56,807 nucleotides of DNA. Source: Prevotellaceae bacterium UBA6417 (GTDB lineage: Bacteria > Bacteroidota > Bacteroidia > Bacteroidales > Bacteroidaceae). The position numbers and the translations under genes were made by a program. The stretch is taken from assembly GCA_002439755.1 (NCBI GenBank), contig DJPH01000041.1, positions 2,986 to 59,792 on the forward strand, read 5' to 3'. The notes beneath the pieces are model-generated. The model was not told where the DNA came from, did no database searches, and saw only the letters and a list, made by a program, of their open reading frames with translations. Of this stretch, positions 26,235 through 35,363 are shown one piece after another. Every line of letters starts with the position of its first letter. Positions within the stretch are counted from its first letter, which is position 1.

Positions 26235-27323
26235 ATGCTACAGTCAGCCCGCAAGATTCTTACGTTTACCCTCGTAGGAGCCAACATCGCAAGCATACTG
26301 CTCATGTGGCTCTGTGCCATGTCGGCCACAGTTCACCCCGATTCCTTCAGGTTGCTGGTGGCGTTCGGCCTCACCTTTCCCTTCTATCTCGCGGCCAACA
26401 TCTTCTTTCTGCTGCTTTGGGCCGTCTTCAGTCCGCGTTTCATCTGGCTGTCCATAGCCGGAATGGCACTATGCTTCAGTGCAGTGCGCACCTACTGTCC
26501 CATCAACCTGCCCGACCCACATCCGCAAGGCTGCATCAAGGTAATGAGCTACAACGTCAAAGGATTCTGCATTACCGACCATGACGAGAGCCACAAAAGC
26601 CGTTTCGATGCCATGCTCGGCTACCTGCGCTCATCACATGCCGACATCGTGTGCCTGCAGGAATACCAGTACTGGCCCGACGAAAATGGTGACAAAGTGA
26701 TTGCCGTGCGCAACCGCTGGCCCTATCACGACTCCATACACATCGGCACAAACGCACTCGGATTCTGGTCACGCTTTCCCATCATCCGGCGACAACGGGT
26801 GCCCTTCCATGCAGAGTGTCACGGTGGCATTGCCTATACCTTGAAACTTCCGGATGGCGATACCGTCACCGTCATCAACAATCATTTCGTGTCGAATGCC
26901 ATATCGGATGGAGACAAAAGTCTCTATAAAAACCTCGTGAAAACACCGGGCGAAGTCAACGTGAAAAGCAATGTGGGCTATCTCACCGGCAAGATAGGCA
27001 GGGCAGGAGTGCGCAGAGCCGAGCAGGCAGATTCCCTGGCAGCCTTTGTAGAACGGCTGCACTACCCCGTCATTGTGTGTGGCGACTTCAACGATTCACC
27101 CATATCGTATGCCCACCACCGGCTCACCGACATCCTCGATGATGCCTATACGTCGTCGGGAATCGGGCCGGGCATATCCTATCATGAGGCAGGCATGTAC
27201 TTCAGGCTCGACAATATCCTGTGCAGCAGCCACTGGAAAAGCTACAGCGCAAAAGTGGACAGCAAGATGGGAAGCTCGGACCATTACCCCATCACCTGCT
27301 ACCTTAAACTGAAAGACAACTGA
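26235..27323 (+). CDS. Endonuclease/exonuclease/phosphatase family protein with N-terminal membrane anchor
   Basis: This 362-residue protein has two or three N-terminal membrane segments (about 8-90) and then an EEP-fold domain (about 100-360). VMSYNVKGF, CLQEYQYW, GDFNDSPIS and SSDHYPI are the metal-binding and catalytic blocks shared by exonuclease III, DNase I and phosphodiesterases. The membrane anchor suggests action outside the cytoplasm on nucleic acid, phospholipid or a phosphodiester of the envelope. It follows the rhomboid gene in the same direction. The fold is clear, the substrate is open. Confidence 0.82.
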   Translation: MLQSARKILTFTLVGANIASILLMWLCAMSATVHPDSFRLLVAFGLTFPFYLAANIFFLLLWAVFSPRFIWLSIAGMALCFSAVRTYCPINLPDPHPQGCIKVMSYNVKGFCITDHDESHKSRFDAMLGYLRSSHADIVCLQEYQYWPDENGDKVIAVRNRWPYHDSIHIGTNALGFWSRFPIIRRQRVPFHAECHGGIAYTLKLPDGDTVTVINNHFVSNAISDGDKSLYKNLVKTPGEVNVKSNVGYLTGKIGRAGVRRAEQADSLAAFVERLHYPVIVCGDFNDSPISYAHHRLTDILDDAYTSSGIGPGISYHEAGMYFRLDNILCSSHWKSYSAKVDSKMGSSDHYPITCYLKLKDN

Positions 27324-27340
27324 CTGCTGCACCTGCAATG

Positions 27341-27520
27341 CGGCACATTGCAGGCAACAACCCCGCAGATTGCAGAGTGTTTCCTGTACATGAAACACAT
27401 TGTTCTCTGTACAGGAAACAACCTGTGATATGTACAGGAAACGACCTGTTTCATGTACAGAAAACAACCTGCAACCGGCCACATCGCAAATTCAGGTTAG
27501 CCACATCAAAGCCGGCAAAG
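27341..27520 (+). repeat. Intergenic tandem array A, eight units of 22-23 bp
   Basis: Eight consecutive units can be cut at 27341, 27363, 27385, 27408, 27431, 27454, 27477 and 27499. Units 3-6 are 23 bp and begin TGTACA; units 4-6 continue with (G/A)AAAC(A/G)ACCTG. Units 1, 2, 7 and 8 are 22 bp and begin CGGCACAT, CCGCAGAT, GGCCACAT and AGCCACAT. The array starts 17 bp after the nuclease-fold gene's stop. The remaining 27521-27676 is AT-rich with no gene or hairpin that I can support. The period is not a multiple of three, so the array is not coding. Confidence 0.8.
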
Positions 27521-27676
27521 AGTGATGCAAAATGACGAATTGTCGTATTTTTATTCGTTATATCTGCATAATGCCACAATACGATGTATGTATCTTTGAT
27601 TTTGTATAGTATATTGCGCAATATGCAGACAAAATGATTAAATGTTACGTGCTGTGCACAAAAGAGTGACAAAAAA

Positions 27677-27707
27677 TTTGCGGTTACAAAATAAATGCCT
27701 AATTTTG
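27677..27707 (+). promoter_or_regulatory. Full Bacteroidetes promoter of the 1441-residue cargo gene
   Basis: TTTG (27677-27680), a 19-nt spacer, then TAATTTTG (27700-27707). Both halves and the spacing match the consensus. The start codon is 45 nt downstream. Confidence 0.8.
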
Positions 27708-27752
27708 GAGCCATAAAACATTCACTTTATTGTTTAACTAAAACCATACAAC

Positions 27753-30700
27753 ATGAAGAGATTTTTATCTTTATTCGTAGTGATGCTCATCGGGCTTGTT
27801 CCGATGATGGCTCAGGACGCATCGGGCACCCTGGTGAAAGGTGACCGCATCCCCTGGAGCGAACTGAAAGCAGGCGACGAAATCCTGCTCCAAAATGCGA
27901 GCGGAACATGGGATCTCCAGTACAGCTCGGTAGTCACCGACCTGACCATCTGCTTCCTGCAAGGCGTACCCGACAACTACAACCGTAGTGCCGACACCCA
28001 CCAGCTTGACTGCTCGATGGCAGCATTGAGCTCGGACAACATCTACATCGTCGTGGAGGCCCCCGAGCAACACGAAGGGGTTCCGTCCTACTACCTGCAG
28101 CACAAGGACACCAAAAAATACGTACAGGGAGTAGAGAGCGGACTGCAGACATTCCTCGTTGACAACATAGCAGAAGCTACGAGCTTTGAGGTTGAAGGCG
28201 CGCTTGACAGCTATGAGCCACACAATCAATGGCAGAGTACAGGCCTCGTTGACAATGAAACGGGAGTGCTCACCCACTACAACGGTGACACGAAACTCCA
28301 CTTCGGACCCTTTTGGAACTATGGATACACCTATTACGGTCCTGCCACCGACATCATCGTATGGAACTTCTATCGCACAGCCTATGACCAGAGCGCAAAG
28401 GCAAAACTGGGAGCTTTGCTCGACGAAATCAAGGCCGACGGCAATACCTTTACCATTGGTACCGAACCGGGCTACTATCCCGAAGAGCAGGTAAAGGCAT
28501 ACGAAAACACCTATCTTGACGCAGACGACTACTATGTCAACGGTGCCGACGTTGATGAAGAATATGCAAAGCACTATGAGCAGCTGAAGACTGCCTATGA
28601 CAACATCAAGGATGCCTATATCAAGGTAACCGATGGCTACTACCACTTTATCAGTGGTTATGATGCCTACAAAACCATACAGGGAGTTGACAAAGCCATG
28701 ACCGTAGACACCGATCACAATCTGGCATGGGGCACCTATGACGCAAAAGACCCCTCGCAGCTCTTCAAAGTGACCCAATTGGCCGAAGGAGAATACTCCG
28801 TACAAAACGTGGCTACAGGTGAATATATCAATACCAAAGAGGGCACAAGTGCCATAGTGCCCATGTCGAAAGAGCAGACCACACCGCAGACTTTCACTTA
28901 TTTGAGAGGCAGCGTGCAGTGGAACATAGCCAACAAAGCCAACGACCAGGCCTATCACACCCAGGGTCACCAGAGCGGTGTGGGCATCAGCGGCCAGATA
29001 TGCACCTGGAACGGAGGTGCCGGAGGTGCATCAGGATGGCTCATCTTCAAGGTAACCGACCAGCAGCTCATTGACAGCCTTGTCAAGGCAGGCCCACAAC
29101 GTGCCCTCAACGACAGGATGAAAGTGAGCCTTGCATCGGCACAGACAGCCAAAGACAAGGTATTCGACTATCCCGAACTCATCACCGACGGCAACCAGAT
29201 ATCATCCAACGCCCTTCAGGACGGTGTATATTCCAACCTGATTGACGGCGACATCAACACCATCTTCCACTCCATCTGGGATGCAGAAACCATGAAATCG
29301 GAACTGGGAGAAGGCGTAGGCTACCACAACCTGCAAATAGCTCTCAGCGAACCTGTAGACAAACTCTTCTTCAGATATACAGGGTTGACAGGCACAGACT
29401 TCCACGACAACCCCAACAACATTGGCGTCTATGTGACCAATGACGACGAACTCGGTGCAAGCACAGCCGCAGCCGACTCAACGAAGTGGGTGCACGTGAC
29501 CGACCTCACCGAAGGATTCCCCGATGACGTAAGGGCAGCCAAATATACCTCTCCGCTGCTCACATTCGACCAGGCCTACAAGTATGTGCGTCTCGTCGTA
29601 CGCCACACCACCCACCAGGGCAAGCATTCGGAGCGCACATTCATGAATCCGTTCAGCACAGGTGTCACATTCAACCTGAGCGAACTGCAGCTCTACAAGC
29701 CCGACTATGCCGAAACATCGGAATACAGCAACGTAAACGGCATGAAAGAAGCTGCCGACAACATGCTGCAGCTCATGACTACCGGTGAAGAGAAGGTGAA
29801 GAACAACACCGTGACCGAAGCCGACATCGAAGCCCTCAATGCAGCTATCAAGGCCGTAGATGCTCTCTATGTGAACCGCGACTCACTCTATACGGAACTG
29901 GTCAACACAGTCAGCGAAGCCCAAAGCACCTATACAGATGCACTCGGCTCCAAGCAGACATTGATTACCGATGCCTCACAGTTCAGCAGCAACAACGGCG
30001 AAGGTATGCCTGAGAATGACTCAAGCTTTGAGCACCTCCTGTCGCCCGAAACCCACTACAGCTACAACTACCACTCATTCTTTATCGCTGATGCCATGAG
30101 CAATGCAGCCATAACACCGGATGAATGGATGCAGGCCCTGGCCGACGCCGGAGCACCTTACACGGGCTATGGTTACCACAATCTGCAAGTGAAGCTTAAC
30201 CAACCGGTCAGCAACTTCTGGTTTGAATACATCGGACGTACGGGAACTACCTATGTAGACAACCCCACCGACATCGAAGTATACGTAACCAACGATGACG
30301 AACTCGGAGCAGACCCCGATCAGGCCAATATAGACCAATGGACCAAAGTAACCGAACTGACCGAAGGATTCCCCGGAGCAGAACCCGGAGCCAAGTATAC
30401 CTCACCGGTGCTTGAGCTGGGCGGCGAATACAAATATGTACGCTTCGTCATCAAAAACGCTGCACTGAACGGCACAAAACGTACTTTTGCCAACCCCGAC
30501 GTGACAGGTATCACATGGAACGTTGCCTGCTGGCAGATGTACAACGGACTCGACCCGCAACGCGTACAATATAACTACAACGAAGACCTGCACAAGGCAG
30601 TGGATGCCATGAAAGCACTCATCGACGATGCCAATGCCACATCCAAGAAGACCCTCTTGACCAACGACAAGCAGACAGCCCTGCGCTCTGCCATCGACCT

Positions 30701-32078
30701 TGTACTGAGTCTCTATGCCGACACCACCGAACTGGCACAGCTCTACAAGAGATATACCGAGAACGTAGCCAACTCTGTAGTTGACGAAAGCAAGGCTCTC
30801 GGATTCGTTGACAGCCAGGAAGCCATCGATGCCTTTGCCACAGCAGTAAGCGAAGCCAAGGCCAGCGTTGACCCCGTGCAGCCGACCAGAGCCACAGTAG
30901 ACGCAGCAGTTGCCAAGATGAACGACGCCTACAAGACCTTCATGACGCACGTAGGACAGATTGTTCCCAACCAGTGGTACACATTCATTTCGGGCTCCAC
31001 ACGTGAATTCGCACAGAACCAGCCTATCTTCCTCGGCAGCCTCAACGTAGGCGGCAAGCTCTATATCGGAGGATATCCTATAGATACGAAAGCTCCTGAG
31101 ACAGATCCTTACTCTGTATGGCGCTTTGTTCCGATCGAAGGCTCTGAAGGTCAGTATGCCATCCAAAGCCTTGGTACAGGCCAGTATATGGGCAAGTATC
31201 GCGGACAAGGCGGTGACGCAAGTCCTGTGATGCAGCACGAAAAGGCTCCCTACAACATCTATTACTTCGGAAATGGTATGTTCAAGGTTCAGCAAGCCGA
31301 TGCCCCCAACCAGTACTTCAACAGCTTCAAGACTGATGGCAGCACCAACACCATCCTGAACTGGGCAAGCAACGGTGACAACCAGCAAGCCTTCAAGTTT
31401 GTGCCCATCACAGACCCCGAAGCATCCATGGACATCTCAGTTTACCAGAACAACAGTCTCAAGGTGATGACTCTGCCGTTTGAACTGAAAGCAGGCACTA
31501 CACTGATGGACATCAACGAAGGAACCGTGAAGACCTATGCCGTGAAAGCTTTGACAACAAGCGAGGAAGGAACTCGTCTCGAACTGAAGTTGAAGAAAGA
31601 GTTTGCAGCAGGCGAACCGTTTATCATTGAAGTAGGTGACTACACCCAGTTCGGCGACGGCTCTGAGCAGCAAGGCATTCAGTTCCTCATCCCCGAAACG
31701 GTTACCGACACATCGGCCATCGTGGCAAACGGTCTGGTAGGAACATTGCAGGGCGAAACCATAGCCAAGCCGGGTATGGGTATCTTCGTCAACTCCCAAC
31801 TGAAGGCTTCTGCAAAGAATGCCGGCATCAGTGGACGCGAAGGCTACATCATCCCGCAGCAAGTTGTAAACGAAGAAGGTGAAGCAGACCTCGTTATCGA
31901 AACCGGTGAAAGCATCACAGGCATCAAGAACACCGTAGTGCTGAGACCCACCGACAAGGTGAACGTCTACACCATCGACGGCAAACTGATCAAACGTAAC
32001 GTGAAGGCTACCGAAGCCGGCAAGAACCTGAAGAAAGGAATCTATATCATCGGCAAGCGAAAAGTAGCCGTAAAGTAA
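27753..32078 (+). CDS. Large multidomain secreted protein with T9SS sorting tail (ricin-like and discoidin-like modules)
   Basis: This 1441-residue protein has a signal peptide ending MMA|Q (20/21). In order I see beta-trefoil-like modules at about 25-205 (YYLQHKDTKKYVQG) and 295-445; a discoidin/F5-8C-like module at about 475-655; a helical linker; a second discoidin-like module at about 750-945; FIVAR-like helical repeats at about 950-1070; another trefoil-like module at about 1075-1225; and a C-terminal tail from about 1388 (VYTIDGKLIKRN, KGIYIIGKRKVAVK) typical of T9SS type A sorting. The two discoidin-like modules share GYHNLQ, DNPxxI and YVTNDDELGA. No catalytic domain is recognised. 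It is probably a surface carbohydrate-binding or adhesive protein exported by the PorKLMN system; ligand unknown. Confidence 0.8.
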   Translation: MKRFLSLFVVMLIGLVPMMAQDASGTLVKGDRIPWSELKAGDEILLQNASGTWDLQYSSVVTDLTICFLQGVPDNYNRSADTHQLDCSMAALSSDNIYIVVEAPEQHEGVPSYYLQHKDTKKYVQGVESGLQTFLVDNIAEATSFEVEGALDSYEPHNQWQSTGLVDNETGVLTHYNGDTKLHFGPFWNYGYTYYGPATDIIVWNFYRTAYDQSAKAKLGALLDEIKADGNTFTIGTEPGYYPEEQVKAYENTYLDADDYYVNGADVDEEYAKHYEQLKTAYDNIKDAYIKVTDGYYHFISGYDAYKTIQGVDKAMTVDTDHNLAWGTYDAKDPSQLFKVTQLAEGEYSVQNVATGEYINTKEGTSAIVPMSKEQTTPQTFTYLRGSVQWNIANKANDQAYHTQGHQSGVGISGQICTWNGGAGGASGWLIFKVTDQQLIDSLVKAGPQRALNDRMKVSLASAQTAKDKVFDYPELITDGNQISSNALQDGVYSNLIDGDINTIFHSIWDAETMKSELGEGVGYHNLQIALSEPVDKLFFRYTGLTGTDFHDNPNNIGVYVTNDDELGASTAAADSTKWVHVTDLTEGFPDDVRAAKYTSPLLTFDQAYKYVRLVVRHTTHQGKHSERTFMNPFSTGVTFNLSELQLYKPDYAETSEYSNVNGMKEAADNMLQLMTTGEEKVKNNTVTEADIEALNAAIKAVDALYVNRDSLYTELVNTVSEAQSTYTDALGSKQTLITDASQFSSNNGEGMPENDSSFEHLLSPETHYSYNYHSFFIADAMSNAAITPDEWMQALADAGAPYTGYGYHNLQVKLNQPVSNFWFEYIGRTGTTYVDNPTDIEVYVTNDDELGADPDQANIDQWTKVTELTEGFPGAEPGAKYTSPVLELGGEYKYVRFVIKNAALNGTKRTFANPDVTGITWNVACWQMYNGLDPQRVQYNYNEDLHKAVDAMKALIDDANATSKKTLLTNDKQTALRSAIDLVLSLYADTTELAQLYKRYTENVANSVVDESKALGFVDSQEAIDAFATAVSEAKASVDPVQPTRATVDAAVAKMNDAYKTFMTHVGQIVPNQWYTFISGSTREFAQNQPIFLGSLNVGGKLYIGGYPIDTKAPETDPYSVWRFVPIEGSEGQYAIQSLGTGQYMGKYRGQGGDASPVMQHEKAPYNIYYFGNGMFKVQQADAPNQYFNSFKTDGSTNTILNWASNGDNQQAFKFVPITDPEASMDISVYQNNSLKVMTLPFELKAGTTLMDINEGTVKTYAVKALTTSEEGTRLELKLKKEFAAGEPFIIEVGDYTQFGDGSEQQGIQFLIPETVTDTSAIVANGLVGTLQGETIAKPGMGIFVNSQLKASAKNAGISGREGYIIPQQVVNEEGEADLVIETGESITGIKNTVVLRPTDKVNVYTIDGKLIKRNVKATEAGKNLKKGIYIIGKRKVAVK

Positions 32079-32104
32079 TCTGATATAGTTTATACTGACA
32101 ACAA

Positions 32105-32140
32105 GAAGCGGGCGTGTCATATCGACATGCCCGCTTTCTT
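32105..32140 (+). terminator. Intrinsic terminator after the cargo gene
   Basis: A stem of about 13 bp (AAGCGGGCGTGTC with GACATGCCCGCTT, one G-T pair) and a 5-nt loop lie 27 nt after the stop, followed by a weak T-rich run. Confidence 0.8.
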
Positions 32141-32211
32141 ACATATTATATAAGGTATAGATACAACAACTGAATGACAACTTCGCCACAACGCTTTTGG
32201 AAAGTGCAGGT

Positions 32212-32323
32212 AAAAAAAAGCGGTTTCGTTTTATGTTGTGCAACATAAAACGAAACCGCTCCAATGACTGCGCATGGCGTATGCAGCAGAAAAGCAGTAA
32301 CTTTGTTAGAGTAATATAACCAT
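32212..32323 (-). ncRNA. Candidate small RNA, leftward, upstream of nhaD
   Basis: A near-perfect inverted repeat at 32219-32260 (20 bp each side, AGCGGTTTCGTTTTATGTTG and its complement) is followed on the minus strand by eight T (32212-32219 on plus is AAAAAAAA). That is a textbook leftward terminator, yet there is no leftward gene. A minus-strand -7 box TAAGTTTG lies at 32329-32336. Together they would define an RNA of about 110 nt. It overlaps the nhaD promoter on the opposite strand. No RNA family is recognised and expression is not proven. Confidence 0.45.
32298..32305 (+). promoter_or_regulatory. -7 box of nhaD
   Basis: TAACTTTG matches TAnnTTTG, 50 nt before the nhaD ATG. The long inverted repeat at 32219-32260 lies upstream of it, so that hairpin is not part of the nhaD leader. 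Confidence 0.6.
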
Positions 32324-32328
32324 AACAA

Positions 32329-32336
32329 CAAACTTA
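32329..32336 (-). promoter_or_regulatory. -7 box facing left in the nhaD leader
   Basis: TAAGTTTG on the minus strand matches TAnnTTTG. A partial -33-like TTG sits about 17 nt upstream. It is the presumed promoter of the candidate small RNA. Confidence 0.4.
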
Positions 32337-32355
32337 CATCATCCATTATTAAACA

Positions 32356-33753
32356 ATGACGACTTTCATCGTAGTGATTTTTTTATTGGGCTATTTGATG
32401 ATAACCTTGGAAAGTAGCCTGAAAGTAAACAAAACGGCCGTGGCATTGTTGCTGAGTGTACTGTGCTGGGTGCTCTACATGTCGGAATGCGGCACATATG
32501 TCCCGGCACTTCACGGCCCCGACTTTTCGGAATGGCAGAAAGCCATGGGCGAGGGCAGTGCCGCCACTGCCGTAACGTATGTGTTGAACAAACTGTTCAT
32601 CGGACACATCGGTGACGCGAGTGAAATCATCTTCTTCCTGATGGGAGCCATGACCATCGTAGAAGTGGTCGATGCAAACGGCGGCTTCAACTTCGTAAGA
32701 GAGAAGGTAAGAACCAAGAGCCAACGGGCATTGCTGTGGCGAATCACCTTTATGACATTCTTCTTGTCGGCCGTTCTCGACAACCTGACCACGTCAATCG
32801 TGATGGTGATGGTGCTGCGCAAGCTGGTGCAAGACACAAAACTCCGGATGTCGTATGCCGGCATGGTCATCATTGCCGCCAATGCCGGTGGAGCATTCTC
32901 GCCGATAGGCGACGTGACAACCATCATGCTTTGGATAAAAGGCAACATCACTTCGATAGGCGTCATCAAGGAGCTGCTGCTACCCTCACTGATTTCAGTG
33001 CTCGTGCCCCTGCTCATACTTCAGCATCTGTTAAAGGGCGAAGTGCCCGAACCCCAAGGCAATGAAGCCGAACAAGACGACTACGACTTTTCAAAAGGAC
33101 AGCGTCGGGCCGTGTTCTATGTCGGAGTCGTGGGCCTGGTGTTCGTGCCTGTCTTCCGCAGCCTCACGGGACTGCCTCCCTTTATGGGCATCATCCTTGT
33201 GCTTTCACTGCTCTGGATAATGACCGAAGTGTTCTATCGCCACCACGAAGATGAGGCTCATCCCAATCGTGTGAGCAGCATATTGAAGCGCATAGACCTG
33301 TCAACAATATTGTTCTTCCTGGGAATACTGATGGCTGTAGGTGCATTGCAGGAGACTGGAGTACTGGCAGCTCTCGGACAGAACCTTGAAAAATGGTCGG
33401 GCGGAAACGCATACATCGTCACGGGAGCCATAGGTGTGGCATCTTCGATTGTAGACAATGTACCGCTCGTCGCCTCGTGCATGGGTATGTACGATATAGC
33501 AACTCCTGCCCAGGCATTGGCCAACCACGAGCTTGAAAGTCTGATGGTCGACGGCACGTTCTGGCAACTTCTGGCATTCTGTGCCGGTACAGGAGGCAGC
33601 ATCCTTATCATAGGAAGTGCAGCAGGTGTAGTGGTAATGGGTCTGGAAAAACTGACATTCGGATGGTATCTGAAGCACTACAGCTGGTTGGCCCTACTGG
33701 GCTTCTTTGCCGGTATGGTGACCTATTGGCTTGAAAAACTATTCCTCTTCTAA
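32356..33753 (+). CDS. nhaD: NhaD-type Na+/H+ antiporter
   Basis: This 465-residue protein has about 12 membrane segments. The ion-transporter superfamily motifs are present: SAVLDNLTTSIVMVMVL near 140-156, AANAGGAFSPIGDVTTIM near 176-193, and in the second half SSIVDNVPLVASCMG and GTGGSILIIGSAAGVVVMG. NhaD exchanges internal Na+ for external protons, which maintains the Na+ gradient and internal pH in alkaline or salty surroundings. It is transcribed alone from its own promoter. A 77-bp gap with another promoter separates it from the CoA-transferase gene. Confidence 0.9.
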   Translation: MTTFIVVIFLLGYLMITLESSLKVNKTAVALLLSVLCWVLYMSECGTYVPALHGPDFSEWQKAMGEGSAATAVTYVLNKLFIGHIGDASEIIFFLMGAMTIVEVVDANGGFNFVREKVRTKSQRALLWRITFMTFFLSAVLDNLTTSIVMVMVLRKLVQDTKLRMSYAGMVIIAANAGGAFSPIGDVTTIMLWIKGNITSIGVIKELLLPSLISVLVPLLILQHLLKGEVPEPQGNEAEQDDYDFSKGQRRAVFYVGVVGLVFVPVFRSLTGLPPFMGIILVLSLLWIMTEVFYRHHEDEAHPNRVSSILKRIDLSTILFFLGILMAVGALQETGVLAALGQNLEKWSGGNAYIVTGAIGVASSIVDNVPLVASCMGMYDIATPAQALANHELESLMVDGTFWQLLAFCAGTGGSILIIGSAAGVVVMGLEKLTFGWYLKHYSWLALLGFFAGMVTYWLEKLFLF

Positions 33754-33796
33754 TGCAAAAAACCTCGCAAAAGGCATATTTCCCACTACTTTTGGG

Positions 33797-33804
33797 TACT
33801 TTTG
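33797..33804 (+). promoter_or_regulatory. -7 box of the CoA-transferase gene
   Basis: TACTTTTG matches TAnnTTTG, 26 nt before the ATG at 33831. Confidence 0.6.
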
Positions 33805-33830
33805 CAGCTGGAAAAGAAAAATAAACAAAG

Positions 33831-35345
33831 ATGGAATTAAATAGAATCACGGCTCAGGAAGCCGCAGAATTAGTACAAAACGGCGACAATGTGGGTCTGA
33901 GCGGCTTTACACCCGCCGGTGTGCCCAAGATGGTGCCACACGCCATTGCACAAAAGGCCTTGCGCGAACATGAAGCAGGCCGCCCCTTTAAAATCAATGT
34001 ATATACCGGTGCATCGACAGGACAAAGTTGTGACGGTGACCTGACCAACGCACAGGCCATCGCATACCGTGCACCCTACACAACAAACAAGGACTTCCGC
34101 ACCCACGTCAATGCCGGAGAACTGGCTTATCAGGATATGAACCTCTCCAACATGGCCACACAGTTGCGCGATGGCAATCTGGGAAATGTGGATTGGGCCA
34201 TCATAGAAGTCAGCGACATAGATATCATCGGTGACATGGCACAGCTATACCTGACTGCGGCAGGCGGCATCTCGCCGACAATCTGCCGCATGGCCAAGAA
34301 AGGAATTGTTCTGGAGTATAACCTGCACCACGCCGGCAAGATGCGTGGCATGCATGACATTTATGAAATAGAACAGCCGCCTTATCGTCGCCCGGTAGAC
34401 GTTACAGGCCCGATGGACCGCATAGGCAAACCCTATATTGAAGTACCTGCAGAAAAGATTCGCGGCATTGTAGAGTGTGACCTGGCCGACGAGGCCCGCG
34501 CTTTCACTGCACCCAGCGAAACAACTGACTGCATCGGACAAAACGTTGCCGACTTTCTCCTTGACAATCTGCGCAAAGGGCTTATTCCGAAGTCTTTCCT
34601 CAACATGCAATCCGGTGTGGGTTCAACAGCCAATGCCGTATTGGGAGCCATGGGCTCATGCAAGGAAATACCCGACTTCGGCATATATACCGAGGTGCTG
34701 CAAAACGCAGCTGTCGACCTTTTGCTTAGCGGACGTGTGACAGGTGCCTCAACCTGCTCCCTGACCATTACGGACGAAGCCCTGCAAAAGATTTATGCCA
34801 ATATCGACTTCTTCAAAAAACACCTCGTCATCCGCCCGAGCGAAATATCTAACTGCCCCGAAGTAATATCGCGTATCGGTGTATGTGCCATGAACACTGC
34901 CATAGAAGTAGACATCTATGGTCACGTCAACTCCACTAAGATCAGTGGTACACGGATGATGAATGGCATAGGCGGCTCTGCCGACTTTACGAACAATGCA
35001 TACCTGAGCATCTTCAGCTGCGGAAGTACAACCAAGGATGGTAAGATCAGTTCCATCGTACCGTTCTGCTCGCATGTAGACCATACAAGCCACTTCATCA
35101 GTGCCGTCGTAACAGAATACGGAGTGGCCGATTTGCGTGGCATTGGTGACATGGAACGCGCAAAGCGTCTGATTGCCATTGCACATCCCGATTATCGTCC
35201 ATTACTGAACGATTACTTGAAGATAGCTGCCAAATATGGCGGTGAAGTGCACCATGTGCTTTCTGCCGCCTTTGCCATGCACGACACATTCCGCCGCAAA
35301 GGTGACATGCGCCTGACTGATTGGAGCGAATACATCAAGGATTAA
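33831..35345 (+). CDS. Succinyl-CoA:acetate CoA-transferase (acetyl-CoA hydrolase/transferase family)
   Basis: This 504-residue protein is of the AarC/Cat1 class. GLSGFTPAGVPK at 22-33 begins the first CoA-transferase domain. The catalytic Glu that forms the CoA thioester is E288 in FGIYTEVLQN, close to its place in AarC. SGVGSTANAVLGAM and GIGGSADFTNNAYLS are conserved glycine-rich blocks. It moves CoA between succinyl-CoA and acetate, linking the succinate branch to acetate or propionate production. It is complete and lies 18 bp before the peptidase gene, so the two may be co-transcribed. Plain acetyl-CoA hydrolysis is the less likely alternative. Confidence 0.9.
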   Translation: MELNRITAQEAAELVQNGDNVGLSGFTPAGVPKMVPHAIAQKALREHEAGRPFKINVYTGASTGQSCDGDLTNAQAIAYRAPYTTNKDFRTHVNAGELAYQDMNLSNMATQLRDGNLGNVDWAIIEVSDIDIIGDMAQLYLTAAGGISPTICRMAKKGIVLEYNLHHAGKMRGMHDIYEIEQPPYRRPVDVTGPMDRIGKPYIEVPAEKIRGIVECDLADEARAFTAPSETTDCIGQNVADFLLDNLRKGLIPKSFLNMQSGVGSTANAVLGAMGSCKEIPDFGIYTEVLQNAAVDLLLSGRVTGASTCSLTITDEALQKIYANIDFFKKHLVIRPSEISNCPEVISRIGVCAMNTAIEVDIYGHVNSTKISGTRMMNGIGGSADFTNNAYLSIFSCGSTTKDGKISSIVPFCSHVDHTSHFISAVVTEYGVADLRGIGDMERAKRLIAIAHPDYRPLLNDYLKIAAKYGGEVHHVLSAAFAMHDTFRRKGDMRLTDWSEYIKD

Positions 35346-35363
35346 TGCATCGGAATCTATAGA

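Noticed and set aside
27338..27535. Open frame of 65 codons inside array A
   Set aside because: The 22-23 bp period shifts frame in every unit, and no domain or promoter supports coding.
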